Shown: positions 17,224-29,204, counted from the first letter of the stretch. The stretch is 64,000 bases of DNA from Hydrogenophaga sp. (GCF_030373245.1 NZ_JAUCZF010000005.1:124001-188000); one strand, 5' to 3'. The notes: generated by a model not told the origin, from the letters alone. Translations and numbers: made by a program.

Positions 17224-18156
17224 TCAGTGCGCCAGCGGTTTGCAGCCGCGCCACCGGCCTTGGTCGGCTTGCTCTCGGGCCAGTGTCACCATCAGGTCGA
17301 ACACCAACCCGGTCGCGGTGAGTTGAGGCTCGACCGGTGATATCGCCACCACGATTCGGCGGACCAAACGCGCGCCGGCCAAAGGCAAAAGCACAAGGTC
17401 TCCGGCAGCAACTTCATCCGCTACGCTGCATGCTGACAGCACAGCGCCGCCTAGCCCGGCTCGCGCCACGTGCGCCATCACCGTAAGAGAGTTGGCCTCG
17501 ACCAGCACCTTCGGAGCGAGACCGGCCTTGCGCAAGGCCTGCTCAACGATGGGCCGCACGCCAAACGGTGCACTGGGTATGGCCAGCGGCACCGTGGCCA
17601 GCCATTCCAGATCGATCTTCGATTCACGCGCCAGCGGGTGCCTTGCACTGACCGCCAGGAAGAGTTCCTCTTCGAAAACCGGCTGCCAACTCAGGCCGTC
17701 CAGGCCAGCGTCCTCGAAAAGCAGCGCCACCTGAAGTCGTCCTGATCGCAGACGGTCGGCCAGGGCGCCGCTTATCTCGTCGTGCAACTGCAGCGCCAGT
17801 CGCGGGTAAAGCGAGCGCGCTCTTTCGATCAGCGGGATGCACAGTGCCCGTGTCAGGCTCAGCGGGAAACCCACCGACAGCGTGCCGGTGGGCGAGTCAG
17901 CGGTTTGCGCCAGCGCAGCCTTGGCTTCGTCACCTAGACGCAGCATGGCTCGCGCGTAGCGAGCAAGCTCTTCGCCAGCGGGCGTCAGCGCGACACCGCG
18001 CCCGGTACGCAGCAGCAAAGCTTGACCGAACTCGGCCTCCATGTTGGCCACGTGTCGGCTTAGCGCCGACTGCGCGACATGCAACGACTCTGCGGCACGC
18101 GACACGCTGCCCAACTCAGCAATACGCAGAAAGTACTTGAACTGGCGCAGATCCAT
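17224..18156 (-). CDS. LysR-family transcriptional regulator
   Basis: 310-residue LysR regulator with an intact N-terminal HTH (MDLRQFKYFLRIAELGSVSR, AAESLHVAQSALSRHVANME) and the wing LRTGRGVALTPAGEELARYA. The effector domain shows LSVGFPLSLTRALCIPLIER and LQVALLFEDAGLDGLSWQPV. The N-terminus MDLRQFKYFL resembles Nac- and Cbl-type regulators. It is the first gene of a short minus-strand unit with the binding protein (gap 58 bases) and possibly the broken VOC gene further on. The most economical target is that downstream binding protein, but no operator was identified. Confidence 0.92.
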   Translation of the reverse strand: MDLRQFKYFLRIAELGSVSRAAESLHVAQSALSRHVANMEAEFGQALLLRTGRGVALTPAGEELARYARAMLRLGDEAKAALAQTADSPTGTLSVGFPLSLTRALCIPLIERARSLYPRLALQLHDEISGALADRLRSGRLQVALLFEDAGLDGLSWQPVFEEELFLAVSARHPLARESKIDLEWLATVPLAIPSAPFGVRPIVEQALRKAGLAPKVLVEANSLTVMAHVARAGLGGAVLSACSVADEVAAGDLVLLPLAGARLVRRIVVAISPVEPQLTATGLVFDLMVTLAREQADQGRWRGCKPLAH

Positions 18157-18240
18157 TTCGCAAGCTTACTTCTAGTCGCACTCCCGAGATATCTTGAGTT
18201 GCGATGCCGACAACGCACAAAGGCATCGAAGCTGACGTGA

Positions 18241-18510
18241 TTGGCCCTCCTTATCCGGGCTGACCCTGCGATACCACCATCGCCAATCGGCATTGGCACT
18301 TACAGGGCAGTTTCGGTAGATTTGCGACCTTTCTTGGGATGCAGTTTGGAGCCGTCAGCGCGTGTTCGAGGGACTGTTTCGCCCCTGCCGGTCAGGACCA
18401 AGGCCATGCTGCGCGATGCGGCCAACGAGCATATGGCAATGCTAGAGAAGTCACCCGAGCGGGTGATGACCTACTTCCAGGACCCAAGGTTCAAATATGC
18501 CGCCGGTTGA
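18241..18510 (+). other. Unrecognised short frame, possibly a gene relic
   Basis: In the 524-base gap between the lysR and AhpD-like genes a plus-strand frame of 89 codons ends KAMLRDAANEHMAMLEKSPE, then RVMTYFQDPRFKYAAG-stop. The second half looks protein-like (amphipathic, GC-rich third positions), while the first half does not. I do not recognise the family. It may be the 3' tail of a lost gene. The rest of the gap shows nothing I can name. Confidence 0.25.
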
Positions 18511-18680
18511 AACTTCAAGGGGCCGAAGCGATAGGTAGTCGTCCAGAGATCTGTCGCTATCCGTGCCTTTAGAATGCAGAGTCGTCTCCCTCAAGACCGG
18601 CATTCGCTTCACCACCCGCACGTCAGCTTTGTTACGCTGACGTATAGAGTCACGTGAGGACGAACAAGCAGAGCACAACC

Positions 18681-19091
18681 ATGGCATCGACACCTCAACT
18701 ATCCACTCCCGAAGACAACCCGCGCGTCAAAGCTGTGTTTGACGATATCCGAGCCACAAGAAGGACGGACTTCGTCAACAACATGTGGCGCGCTTTGGCG
18801 TTCGATCCCAGTTTATTGGAGAGCACGTGGTCCGAGGTCAAGCGCCTGATGGCCTCGGAGACCGCTCTCGACCCATTGACGAAAGAAATGATCTACATCG
18901 CAGTGTCGGTGGCCAATGGCTGCGGTTACTGCGTTCACTCCCACACAGCGGCTGCACGTGCAAAGGGAATGAACGATGCGCAACACGCTGAGCTCCTATC
19001 GATCATATCGCTGGCAGCAAAAACCAATCACTTGGCAACCGGTATGCAGGTCACCCTAGACCCCGTCTTCGATCTCAGCACCAAGAAGTGA
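18681..19091 (+). CDS. AhpD-like carboxymuconolactone decarboxylase family protein
   Basis: 136-residue single-domain CMD protein. The redox signature GCGYCVHSHTAAARAKGM has both cysteines and the His, after the family helix LTKEMIYIAVSVAN. The N-terminal part (NPRVKAVFDDIRATRRTDFV) and the DPSLLESTWSEVKRLM block fit the AhpD-like group. The ATG at 18681 follows AGCACAACC without a strong ribosome binding site; an in-frame codon at 18654 is less likely. It is an isolated gene in the island, on the plus strand, 43 bases before an IS5 fragment on the other strand. Function unknown beyond probable peroxide or electrophile chemistry. Confidence 0.82.
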   Translation: MASTPQLSTPEDNPRVKAVFDDIRATRRTDFVNNMWRALAFDPSLLESTWSEVKRLMASETALDPLTKEMIYIAVSVANGCGYCVHSHTAAARAKGMNDAQHAELLSIISLAAKTNHLATGMQVTLDPVFDLSTKK

Positions 19092-19133
19092 GTACCCCTA
19101 AGGGTGAGGCTCTCTGGCCGCTTGCAGGCGCAC

Positions 19134-19540
19134 TCATCCCCTTATCTCCTGCAACAAGGTTCGCCGCACCATCCATAGGTTGGAGAGTGCAAACAGCATG
19201 TGCAGTAGCGCCGTGTTCTTGGCCAGTCCTCAGAAGCGAACCTTCACATCTCCGAACTGGCGCTTGATCACCCGGAACGGGTGTTCGACCTTGCCGCGGA
19301 TACGCGCCTTGACCTGCTCCAGTCGCTCCGGAATCGCGCCCATCGGCGTGCTCTTGTCAAGCACTCGGCTCTTGCACGGCCGCATGGCCCCTGCCAGTTG
19401 ACTTCTATGTCCTGGGTATCTTCCCGCTTGCTCACGCTCTGGTAGCCCACGTCGGCAAAGGAATCGATTTCTTCTCCACGAACCAGCGTATATGTCTGCG
19501 CCATGTCGTTGACATTCGCCGCCGTGCCCAGGATCGCGCC
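19134..19540 (-). pseudogene. Remnant of an IS5-family transposase
   Basis: Minus-strand pieces read ILGTAANVNDMAQTYTLVRG and EEIDSFADVGYQSVSKREDT in one frame. A second frame has DKSTPMGAIPERLEQVKARI then RGKVEHPFRVIKRQFGDVKV. After a stop it continues GLAKNTALLHMLFALSNLWM. This is the C-terminal half of an IS5-type transposase (the KVEHPFRVIKxQFG and LFALSNLWM blocks are diagnostic), broken by a frameshift and an in-frame TGA. The N-terminal half is absent because the sequence passes into a DUF1016 fragment at about 19541. No inverted repeats were identified. Confidence 0.8.
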
Positions 19541-19888
19541 GTTTTCGGGCATGCCCTGCTGAAGCGGCTCTCGGTCGATTTGGCGAGACGTTTTGGCCAA
19601 GGGTTTTCCGAGCGCGATCTCGAACAGATGCGCCTTTTCTATATGGCATGGCCGCCGAAGGAAATATCGCAGACACCGTCTGCGATATTGGAAGCCTCCC
19701 AGGTTGAACAGGCGACTGGTGAGTCGACATCCGCACCGATCTCCGAATCTCTGCATCGGAAATCAGGGGCGCTACACGCCTTGACCCAGGTCTTCCCGCA
19801 GCCTTGGTCGGCCTATGTGCGCCTGCTATCCGTCAGGGCGCCACCGGCCCACAGTTTTTACGAAACCGAGGCACTGAGCGACGGCTGA
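19541..19888 (+). pseudogene. Fragment of a DUF1016 (YhcG-type PDDEXK nuclease) gene
   Basis: Plus-strand frame reads VFGHALLKRLSVDLARRFGQ, GFSERDLEQMRLFYMAWPPK, and later PWSAYVRLLSVRAPPAHSFY then ETEALSDG-stop. This matches the N-terminal domain of DUF1016/YhcG proteins (LLxxLSxDLxxRFGxGFSxxNLxxMRLFY, then PWSxYxxLLSVxxxxAR-FYExEAL-xGW). The TGA replaces the expected Trp of GWS. Both the 5' start and the nuclease domain are missing. The following 300 bases, including a 62-codon frame at 19892-20080, show nothing recognisable. Confidence 0.75.
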
Positions 19889-20196
19889 AGCTTGAGCCAG
19901 CATCGACAGCACGCCAGCACGACCGATGTACGGATCATCGACTTCGTCGATACAGGGCACCCTGCGTTGCTGCGCATGGGGGACAGGCGCTATCGTGGAT
20001 ACCGGGCGATGGGGTATCGAATAGGCACAGAATCCAGCAGCGACCTGGGAGAACTACCCCTCGATGAGACAATTGTGTGAGGCGTTCTGGTGAGCTTTCC
20101 ACCGGCAAGATGGGGGGCGGGGCCATGCCTGGGGCCACGTCGATGAACTGAAAATGGCGATCTTGCGCCGTTGCTGGCACTCCCGTCGATTGGGAA

Positions 20197-20213
20197 GTGA
20201 TGATCGAACATGT
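20197..20213 (+). other. Putative attR: copy of the icd 3' end
   Basis: GTGATGATCGA-ACATGT matches icd codons at 7567-7585 apart from two missing A residues. If those are restored, the sequence reads VMIENM followed by TGA, that is, a complete icd C-terminus with its own stop. A strong terminator lies 48 bases downstream, where the original icd terminator would be expected. Confidence 0.6.
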
Positions 20214-20260
20214 GATTTTCAACCCCGCTGCCGCCCACGCGCCGGGAGCGGGAAACGTGA

Positions 20261-20300
20261 AAAAACCGCCAGGAAGTTGGCTTCCTTGGCGGTTTTCTTT
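20261..20300. terminator. Strong hairpin terminator, probably the original icd terminator
   Basis: AAAACCGCCAGGAAG pairs with CTTCCTTGGCGGTTTT around TTGG (one bulge), flanked by A and T runs, so it could act in both directions. It separates the island from clpS. Confidence 0.85.
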
Positions 20301-20434
20301 TGTGAGAGCGAGCCACAATGGCCCATGAATTGCATTTGCTCCATCCGGGTCGCCCGGACCACCTGCGCGGTTTCGGAGCTAGGCGGAAGTCCATTCTCGG
20401 GCGCGGACCCGAGCGGACCGCTAGAATCATTTTC

Positions 20435-20791
20435 ATGGCGTCTCAGATCCCCAAAAAGCCCAACCAGCCGGTGGCTCCCCCCAGCATCGGCAGCGACGAC
20501 TCGGTCGTGCTCGAACGGCGCACCCAGCGCGTCAAGCCACCGCAGATGTTCCAGGTGGTCCTGCTCAATGACGATTTCACGCCGATGGAGTTCGTCGTTC
20601 ATGTGATCCAGGAATATTTCAGCAAGGACCGCGAAACAGCGACCCAGATCATGCTCAAGATCCACCTGGAAGGCAAAGGCATCTGCGGTGTCTACAGCCG
20701 CGATGTGGCCACCACCAAGGTGGACCAGGTCACCCAGGCGGCTCGCCAGGCCGGTCACCCGTTGCAGTGCTTGAGTGAACCAGTTGAATAA
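20435..20791 (+). CDS. clpS: ClpS adaptor for ClpAP protease
   Basis: Adaptor that delivers N-end-rule substrates to ClpA and blocks ClpA autodegradation. 118 residues with a proline-rich flexible N-terminus ([20 protein letters not shown]) and the conserved core [20 protein letters not shown], including the [10 protein letters not shown] motif that forms the N-degron pocket. [20 protein letters not shown] is the ClpA-contacting part. The ATG at 20435 gives the normal length. A TAGAAT hexamer lies seven bases upstream. clpA follows after 92 bases on the same strand, the usual arrangement. Confidence 0.96.
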   Translation: MASQIPKKPNQPVAPPSIGSDDSVVLERRTQRVKPPQMFQVVLLNDDFTPMEFVVHVIQEYFSKDRETATQIMLKIHLEGKGICGVYSRDVATTKVDQVTQAARQAGHPLQCLSEPVE

Positions 20792-20883
20792 AAGAAAAAT
20801 TGCCCCACTTGTTGGACTCTTTCCCATAACCTAGACCCCGTGGCCCAGCGTCAGCTCTCACACCCAGCCCAAAGGAAGTGTCC

Positions 20884-23229
<2,346 letters not shown>

Positions 23230-23243
23230 TCGACCCTGTTCCT

Positions 23244-23272
23244 AAAAAGGCCCGCTGTGCGGGCATTTTTTT
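23244..23272 (+). terminator. Intrinsic terminator after clpA
   Basis: GGCCCGC-TGT-GCGGGC stem followed by ATTTTTTT, starting 15 bases after the clpA stop. Confidence 0.9.
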
Positions 23273-23322
23273 CGCATGGGCTGACCGTCGCTGACGCTGC
23301 TCTTCACTTCAGCCAGCTGCTG

Positions 23323-23814
23323 TCAGGGCTCTGCCATGTAAGCACTGCGGATCGTTTCCATGCGGGCGCGGTTGGCGCCAAAGTCTTCTCGCCCCAGCCG
23401 GCTCGCGCTGCGAATCTCGATCACGCTGCGCGCAGGGTCGACCCAGAACTCCAGATCGTCCACAAACTTCAGCCACCGGGTCTGGGCCTCGACGCGCAAG
23501 TAGTCTGGGCGCTGCTCCACAAGCGTTACACCCGGCAACGTGTTGAGCACACGGGTGAGGGTCGAAATGGAAGCCAGCGCTCCGCCGGCCTTCAGCGGCA
23601 GCGGCTCGATTTGCGCATACACCCGCTGCGGATGGTCAGGGTAGCGCGACGCCTGACTGCTTACGCTGTTGCGGGTCAGTGAGGGAGCTTTGAGGCGGCC
23701 ATCGGTGACGCCCAGGTCTTCTGGCGTCTGACCTTTCAAAATGCCGTACTGGCCCGCCCCCAGCAACATCAGGGGAAGACCGACGATGAGCAGCAGCGCA
23801 ATCTTGTACAGCAT
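23323..23814 (-). CDS. DUF1499 family membrane-anchored protein
   Basis: 163-residue protein with one N-terminal hydrophobic segment (LYKIALLLIVGLPLMLLGAG) that should anchor or export it, followed by a DUF1499 domain: APSLTRNSVSSQASRYPDHP, YLRVEAQTRWLKFVDDLEFW and RSVIEIRSASRLGREDFGAN are family hallmarks. The function of DUF1499 is unknown. The ATG at 23814 follows AGGACCTTGACC. The in-frame TTG two codons earlier is possible. The stop of the HerA-like gene lies 14 bases upstream on the same strand, so the two may be co-transcribed. Confidence 0.85.
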   Translation of the reverse strand: MLYKIALLLIVGLPLMLLGAGQYGILKGQTPEDLGVTDGRLKAPSLTRNSVSSQASRYPDHPQRVYAQIEPLPLKAGGALASISTLTRVLNTLPGVTLVEQRPDYLRVEAQTRWLKFVDDLEFWVDPARSVIEIRSASRLGREDFGANRARMETIRSAYMAEP

Positions 23815-23828
23815 GGTCAAGGTCCTAT

Positions 23829-25370
23829 TCAGCGCTTGCCGCCCAGCAAGCCACCCAGGATGCCGCGCACCAGCTGGCGTCCCAGTCCACTGGCCACGCT
23901 GCGCGCCGCCGTCTTGGCCATGGTCTGGACGAGGCCGTCGTACTGGCCGCCGCGCGGCCCGGTGCGGCCAAACAGGGCTTCGTTGATCATGCCGCCCATG
24001 CCGCCTGTGTCCTTGGCGGTATCTGTCGAGCTGGCGCCCGGGACGCGGGGTGTCTTGGGCACGTCGGCCGCTGCAGGCGCTTCGGCGGTTCGCGCTTCGA
24101 CGTGGGCTCGCAGGATCTCGTGGGCGCTTTCGCGGTCCACGGTTTTTTCGTACACGCCGGCGACCAGCGAGCCTTGCAGCAAGGCCTGACGCTGCTGAGG
24201 GGTGATGGGGCCGAGCTGGCTGCCTGGTGGCAGGACAAACACACGCTCGGTTTCGGTGGGCCGACCTTTGGGATCCAGGAAGCTGACCAGCGCTTCGCCC
24301 ACCGCCAGCTCGGTGATGGCCGCTTCGATATCCAGCCCGGCCTTGGGCCGCATGGTCTCGGCGGTGGCCTTCACCGCTTTCTGGTCGCGCGGGGTGAAGG
24401 CGCGCAGGGCGTGCTGCACCCGGTTGCCCAGCTGTCCCAGCACGCTGTCGGGAATGTCCAGGGGGTTCTGCGTCACGAAATAAACGCCCACGCCCTTCGA
24501 TCGCACCAGCCGCACCACGAGTTCAATGCGCTCGATCAGTACCTTGGGGGCGTCGTTGAACAGCAGGTGGGCTTCGTCGAAGAAGAACACCAGCTTGGGC
24601 TTCTCGGGGTCGCCGATCTCGGGCAACTGTTCGAACAGCTCGGAGAGCATCCACAGCAAAAAGGTCGCGTAGAGCCGGGGTGCGTTCATCAGCCGGTCGG
24701 CCGCCAGGATGTTGATCACACCCTTGCCGCTCACGGTCTGCATGAAGTCCTGGATGTCGAGCATGGGCTCGCCGAAGAACTGGTCTCCTCCCTGTTGCTC
24801 GATCTGCATGAGGCCGCGCTGAATGGCCCCCACGCTGGCCGCGCTGATGTTGCCGTACTCGGTGGTGAACTGCTTGGCGTTGTCGCCCACGTGCTGCAGC
24901 ATGGCGCGCAGGTCTTTCATGTCCAGCAGCAGCAGGCCGTTGTCGTCGGCGATCTTGAACACCAGGTTGAGAACGCCAGCCTGCGTGTCGTTCAGATCAA
25001 GCATGCGGGCCAGCAGCAACGGCCCCATGTCGCTCACGGTGGCGCGCACCGGGTGACCCTGCTGGCCGAACACGTCCCACAGCGTGGTGGGGCAGGCCTG
25101 CGGCGGGGGCAGGGCGATGCCGCGGTCCTTCAGGATGCCGCTGATTTTTTCGCCGAAGCTGCCGGTCTGGCTGATGCCGGTGAGGTCGCCCTTGACGTCT
25201 GCCATGAACACTGGCACGCCGATGTTGGAGAACTGTTCGGCCAGCGTTTGCAAGGTGACCGTCTTGCCGGTGCCGGTGGCGCCAGTCACCAGCCCGTGGC
25301 GGTTGGCCAGACCAGGCATGAGATGGCACTGGGTGGTCTTGTTCTGAGCGATGAGCAGCGGTTCGGCCAT
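23829..25370 (-). CDS. HerA-like ATPase/helicase (DUF853, YjgR-type)
   Basis: 513-residue P-loop ATPase of the HerA/FtsK superfamily, DUF853 group. Walker A is [20 protein letters not shown] near residue 30, Walker B is [20 protein letters not shown], and an Arg-rich sensor region follows ([20 protein letters not shown]). The C-terminus is Ala/Pro/Gly-rich with a hydrophobic end ([12 protein letters not shown]). The family's substrate is unknown. It is typically a stand-alone gene in proteobacteria. Start: ATG 25370 has AAGGA eight bases upstream, whereas ATG 25379 overlaps that site. Divergent from yebC with 86 bases between starts. Confidence 0.9.
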   Translation of the reverse strand: MAEPLLIAQNKTTQCHLMPGLANRHGLVTGATGTGKTVTLQTLAEQFSNIGVPVFMADVKGDLTGISQTGSFGEKISGILKDRGIALPPPQACPTTLWDVFGQQGHPVRATVSDMGPLLLARMLDLNDTQAGVLNLVFKIADDNGLLLLDMKDLRAMLQHVGDNAKQFTTEYGNISAASVGAIQRGLMQIEQQGGDQFFGEPMLDIQDFMQTVSGKGVINILAADRLMNAPRLYATFLLWMLSELFEQLPEIGDPEKPKLVFFFDEAHLLFNDAPKVLIERIELVVRLVRSKGVGVYFVTQNPLDIPDSVLGQLGNRVQHALRAFTPRDQKAVKATAETMRPKAGLDIEAAITELAVGEALVSFLDPKGRPTETERVFVLPPGSQLGPITPQQRQALLQGSLVAGVYEKTVDRESAHEILRAHVEARTAEAPAAADVPKTPRVPGASSTDTAKDTGGMGGMINEALFGRTGPRGGQYDGLVQTMAKTAARSVASGLGRQLVRGILGGLLGGKR

Positions 25371-25456
25371 GGCGGGCATCCTTCGGGTGCGGGGTGGGGG
25401 TGAACGTAAAATTGACCCGATTACACCAAACTCTGGTCAGAACAAAGGATGCACGC

Positions 25457-26176
25457 GTGGCTGGACACAGCAAATGGGCCAATATTCAACACCGCAAGGG
25501 CCGGCAGGACGAAAAACGCGGAAAGATCTGGACGCGAGTGATCCGTGAAATCACGGTGGCAGCGCGCGCTGGTGGCGGCGACCCCACCATGAACCCGCGC
25601 CTGCGGCTGGCGATCGAGAAAGCCAAGGCGGCCAACATGCCAGCCGACCGCATCAAGTACAACGTCGACAAGGCTTCTGGCAACCTGGAGGGCCAGGCGC
25701 TGGAGGAGATTCGCTACGAGGGCTACGGCATTGGCGGCGCGGCCATCATCGTGGACACCATGACCGACAACAAGGTGCGCACCGTGGCCGAAGTGCGCCA
25801 CGCCTTCAGCAAACACGGCGGGAACCTGGGTACGGACGGCTCGGTATCGTTCCAGTTCAAGCATTGCGGCCAGCTCATTTTTGCGCCTGGTACCTCGGAG
25901 GATCGGGTGATGGAGCTTGCGCTGGAGGCGGGTGCCGAGGACGTGATCACCGGTGACGACGGAGCCATCGAGGTGCTGACCAGCGCGCCAGACTTCGAGA
26001 AAGTCAAGGAAGCCCTGGAAGCAGGTGGCTTGAAACCGGAGCTGGCCGAGGTCACGATGCGGCCCGAGAACACCGTCGAACTCGCGGGCGAGGACGCCGA
26101 GCGCATGCAAAAGCTGCTCGACGCGCTGGAAGACCTGGACGATGTGCAGGAAGTCTTCCACAACGCTGAACTGTGA
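25457..26176 (+). CDS. yebC: YebC/PmpR-family DNA-binding or translation-linked protein
   Basis: 239-residue YebC protein (DUF28). The N-terminus [20 protein letters not shown] is diagnostic, as are [20 protein letters not shown] and [20 protein letters not shown]. The family was described as transcriptional regulators and has more recently been linked to translation of difficult (polyproline) sequences. Start is a GTG at 25457 preceded by AAAGGA at eight bases; ATG upstream is not available, and the frame extending to 25394 lacks similarity. It is followed by a copy of the dispersed intergenic repeat and then purD. Confidence 0.95.
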   Translation: MAGHSKWANIQHRKGRQDEKRGKIWTRVIREITVAARAGGGDPTMNPRLRLAIEKAKAANMPADRIKYNVDKASGNLEGQALEEIRYEGYGIGGAAIIVDTMTDNKVRTVAEVRHAFSKHGGNLGTDGSVSFQFKHCGQLIFAPGTSEDRVMELALEAGAEDVITGDDGAIEVLTSAPDFEKVKEALEAGGLKPELAEVTMRPENTVELAGEDAERMQKLLDALEDLDDVQEVFHNAEL

Positions 26177-26256
26177 CCCACCCCGCGGCGCGTTGCGCGC
26201 GTCACCGCCTCAAGGGGTGCTGCTGGCGGCCCGGCAAAGCCGGTTCCGCGGCGGCC
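26177..26256 (+). repeat. Dispersed GC-rich intergenic repeat, copy 1
   Basis: Immediately after the yebC stop: CCCACCCCGCGGCG, GCGCGCG, a CCTCAAGGGG centre, then GGCGGCCCGGCAAAGCCGG and TTCCGCGGCG. Shared blocks occur at 32682, 48909 (reverse), 55925 and 61856. It has nested inverted repeats (CCGGCAAAGCCGG) and points with transcription. Confidence 0.8.
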
Positions 26257-26309
26257 TTGGCGCAGTCTTGCACCCCGAGGATGTTGTTTGTTGAGATTTG
26301 GAGTTTGTT

Positions 26310-27587
26310 TTGAAAGTTCTGGTGATTGGCGGCGGTGGCCGTGAGCATGCGCTGGCTTGGAAGCTCAAGCAGTCCGAGGGCGTTAGCCAGGTGTTTGTGG
26401 CGCCGGGCAATGCCGGTACAGCGCGCGACCCAGATCTGGTCAATCTGCCGATGACCGACAAGATGGCCTTGCGCGAATGGGCACATGCCAACGGCGTTGG
26501 CTTGACGGTGGTGGGGCCTGAGGCGCCGCTTGCTGCTGGCGTGGTGGATGAATTCCGAGCCCATGGTCTGGCCATCTTCGGCCCCACCCAGGCTGCAGCG
26601 CAACTGGAGAGCTCCAAGGCCTTCTCCAAGGCCTTCATGCAGCGTCACAGCATTCCCACCGCGGCCTACCAGGCCTTCACCGATCCGGCGCAGGCCCACG
26701 CCTATGTGAATGCGCAGGGGGCGCCCATCGTGGTCAAGGCCGACGGACTGGCAGCTGGCAAAGGCGTGGTCGTGGCGATGACACTCGCAGAGGCACACGA
26801 TGCGATCGACTTCATGCTGGTGGACAACAAACTGGGCGTGACGCACAACGCAGGCGGCGCGCGCGTGGTGATCGAGGAGTTCCTCGAGGGCGAAGAGGCC
26901 AGCTTCATCGTGCTGTGTGATGGCGTGAACGCCTTGCCGCTGGCCACCAGCCAGGACCATAAGCGCCTGCAGGACGCCGACCAGGGCCCCAACACGGGCG
27001 GCATGGGCGCCTACTCGCCAGCCCCGGTGGTAACGCCTGCCGTGCACCAGCGTGCCATGGACGAGGTGATCTTGCCCACGCTGCGTGGCATGTCGGCCGA
27101 CGGCAACCCGTTCACCGGCTTCCTCTACGCCGGCCTGATGATCACGCCCGAGGGGCGCGTGAAGACGCTGGAATTCAACGCCCGCATGGGCGACCCGGAG
27201 ACGCAACCCATCCTGATGCGCCTGCAAAGCAACCTGGCGCAGGTGCTGCTGGCGGCCACGCGCACCGAACTGGATCGGGTGCAACTGCAATGGGATACGC
27301 GCGTGGCGCTGGGTGTGGTGATGGCTGCGGCGGGCTACCCGCTGGAGCCGCGCAAGGGCGACGTGATCACCGGCCTGCCGCCCGACGCCGCCGACACCAT
27401 GGTGTTCCATGCGGGTACCGCGCAGGACGCCCAAGGGCAAGTGGTCGTCTCGGGGGGGCGGGTTCTGTGCGTGACGGCGCTGGCCGGTACCGTGGCCGAT
27501 GCCCGGACACAAGCCTATGCCGCTCTGGATGGCATCCGTTTCGATGGCGCGCAGTTCCGGCGCGACATCGGCTATCGTGCGCTCTGA
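26310..27587 (+). CDS. purD: Phosphoribosylamine-glycine ligase (GAR synthetase)
   Basis: ATP-dependent ligase for the second step of de novo purine synthesis, joining glycine to 5-phosphoribosylamine. 425 residues, ATP-grasp fold. Landmarks: [20 protein letters not shown] at the N-terminus, [40 protein letters not shown], and the late [20 protein letters not shown] plus [15 protein letters not shown]. The start is a TTG at 26310 with GGAG six bases upstream; it yields [10 protein letters not shown], the usual N-terminus. hemF follows by 49 bases on the same strand. Confidence 0.96.
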   Translation: MKVLVIGGGGREHALAWKLKQSEGVSQVFVAPGNAGTARDPDLVNLPMTDKMALREWAHANGVGLTVVGPEAPLAAGVVDEFRAHGLAIFGPTQAAAQLESSKAFSKAFMQRHSIPTAAYQAFTDPAQAHAYVNAQGAPIVVKADGLAAGKGVVVAMTLAEAHDAIDFMLVDNKLGVTHNAGGARVVIEEFLEGEEASFIVLCDGVNALPLATSQDHKRLQDADQGPNTGGMGAYSPAPVVTPAVHQRAMDEVILPTLRGMSADGNPFTGFLYAGLMITPEGRVKTLEFNARMGDPETQPILMRLQSNLAQVLLAATRTELDRVQLQWDTRVALGVVMAAAGYPLEPRKGDVITGLPPDAADTMVFHAGTAQDAQGQVVVSGGRVLCVTALAGTVADARTQAYAALDGIRFDGAQFRRDIGYRAL

Positions 27588-27636
27588 CGCTGCCAGCTCG
27601 ATCCACCGCCCCGGCACAACCTCTTTTCGATTGACC

Positions 27637-28554
27637 ATGAGCGCTTCTACTCTGCATGTTCGCCAATACCTAACCGGTCTTCAGGACCGCATCACCTCGA
27701 CCGTCTCAGTGGTCGACGGTGGTGAGTTCGTGGTCGATCGCTGGAAAAAGCCGGCCGGCGAGATGTTGCAGGGCAGCGGCATCACCCAGATCCTGGAGGG
27801 CGGGACGGTGTTCGAGCGGGCGGGTGTCGGCTTTTCGCACGTGACTGGTCCTCGCCTGCCGCCGTCTGCCACACAGCACCGACCCGAACTCTCCGGCGCA
27901 CCGTTCGAGGCCATGGGGGTCTCATTGGTTTTCCACCCACGCAATCCGCATGTGCCGACGGTGCACATGAACGTGCGCATGATCGCAGCAAAGCCAGTCA
28001 ACAGCCCGGCGGTTTGCTGGTTCGGCGGAGGCATGGACCTCACGCCTTACTACGGGCAAGAGGAAGACGCGGTGCATTTCCACCGCACCTGCAAGTCGGC
28101 GCTGGATCCGTTTGGAGTCGACAAATACCCGCGCTTCAAGCGCTGGTGCGACGAGTATTTTTACCTCAAGCACCGCGACGAACAGCGCGGCATCGGTGGC
28201 GTTTTTTACGACGACTTTGCCGAGTTCGGCTTTGACGGCAACTTTGCCATGATGCGCTCGGTGGGCGATGCGTTCCTGGATGCCTACCTGCCCATCGTCG
28301 ACCGGCGTCAGCACATGCCCTATGGCGAGCGCGAGCGAAATTTCCAGCTCTACCGGCGAGGCCGCTATGTCGAGTTCAACCTGGTGTGGGACAGGGGTAC
28401 CCACTTTGGCCTGCAGTCGGGTGGGCGCAGCGAGTCCATCCTGCTGTCCATGCCGCCGCTGGTGAGCTGGTCGTATCAGCGACGCAGCCAGAGCGGCACG
28501 CCCGAAGACCGCCTCTACAAAGAGTTTCTGGTGCGCAAGGACTGGCTCGAATGA
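27637..28554 (+). CDS. hemF: Aerobic coproporphyrinogen III oxidase
   Basis: Oxygen-dependent decarboxylation of coproporphyrinogen III to protoporphyrinogen IX in heme biosynthesis. 305 residues, the usual length. Family blocks: [100 protein letters not shown] and [20 protein letters not shown]. All are intact. The ATG at 27637 is the start by family alignment. The stop overlaps the nadD start by four bases (ATGA), which couples the two genes. Confidence 0.97.
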   Translation: MSASTLHVRQYLTGLQDRITSTVSVVDGGEFVVDRWKKPAGEMLQGSGITQILEGGTVFERAGVGFSHVTGPRLPPSATQHRPELSGAPFEAMGVSLVFHPRNPHVPTVHMNVRMIAAKPVNSPAVCWFGGGMDLTPYYGQEEDAVHFHRTCKSALDPFGVDKYPRFKRWCDEYFYLKHRDEQRGIGGVFYDDFAEFGFDGNFAMMRSVGDAFLDAYLPIVDRRQHMPYGERERNFQLYRRGRYVEFNLVWDRGTHFGLQSGGRSESILLSMPPLVSWSYQRRSQSGTPEDRLYKEFLVRKDWLE

Positions 28555-29204
28555 GCGATTTGCCTGCGGGCTCGGCTGTCCAGCGCGTGGGCATGTTTGG
28601 CGGCGCTTTTGACCCGCCGCATTGGGCTCACCGGTCGCTGGCCGAGGTGGCCTTGACCCAACTGCGTCTGGACGTGCTGCACATCATGCCCACCGGCCAG
28701 GCATGGCACAAGGCGAGGGTGCTGTCGCCTGCCGAACACCGCGTTGAAATGTGCCGCCTGGCCTTTGGCGATCTGCCCCGCACCCTGATCGACACCCGCG
28801 AGATGCATCGCGCCGGTCCGAGCTACACAGCCGATACCCTGGGCGAGCTCGCTGCCGAGTACCCAGGTGCCAAGTTGTACCTGGTCCTCGGCGCCGACCA
28901 GCTGCTGGCCTTCGAAAGCTGGGTGCGCTGGCAAGACGTGTTGCAACAGGCTACGCTGGCCGTGGCCAACCGCGCCACCCACATCGGTGCCGATGCGCCG
29001 CTGGAACAGATGCAGGAAATGGACTTGTCGGGCGTTCGCCTGCCGTTTGAACGGCTGTCCATGCCGCTCAAGAACATCAGCGCTACCGCGGTGCGAGCCC
29101 GCATCGGGCAGCCTGCGAGCCGCCACGGACCGCTGGACGTTCTGGTGCCCGAGACCGTCGCAAGCTATATTGATCAACATCACCTCTACCAAGACCCTAC
29201 ATGA
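28551..29204 (+). CDS. nadD: Nicotinate-nucleotide adenylyltransferase
   Basis: Adenylates nicotinate mononucleotide with ATP to give deamido-NAD in NAD biosynthesis. 217 residues. The nucleotidyltransferase motif is [20 protein letters not shown]; the family HxGH is here H-W-A-H, a mild deviation that keeps both His. The motif [10 protein letters not shown] near the C-terminus matches the ISSTxxR motif. The start ATG overlaps the hemF stop, and the gene itself ends with an ATGA overlap into rsfS. The nadD-rsfS-rlmH order is conserved in proteobacteria and supports the call. Confidence 0.95.
   Translation: MSDLPAGSAVQRVGMFGGAFDPPHWAHRSLAEVALTQLRLDVLHIMPTGQAWHKARVLSPAEHRVEMCRLAFGDLPRTLIDTREMHRAGPSYTADTLGELAAEYPGAKLYLVLGADQLLAFESWVRWQDVLQQATLAVANRATHIGADAPLEQMQEMDLSGVRLPFERLSMPLKNISATAVRARIGQPASRHGPLDVLVPETVASYIDQHHLYQDPT

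Noticed and set aside
20081-20260. A cold-shock gene between the island and clpS
   Set aside because: This order is common in relatives, but no frame in this stretch has the Csp KGFGFI motif.
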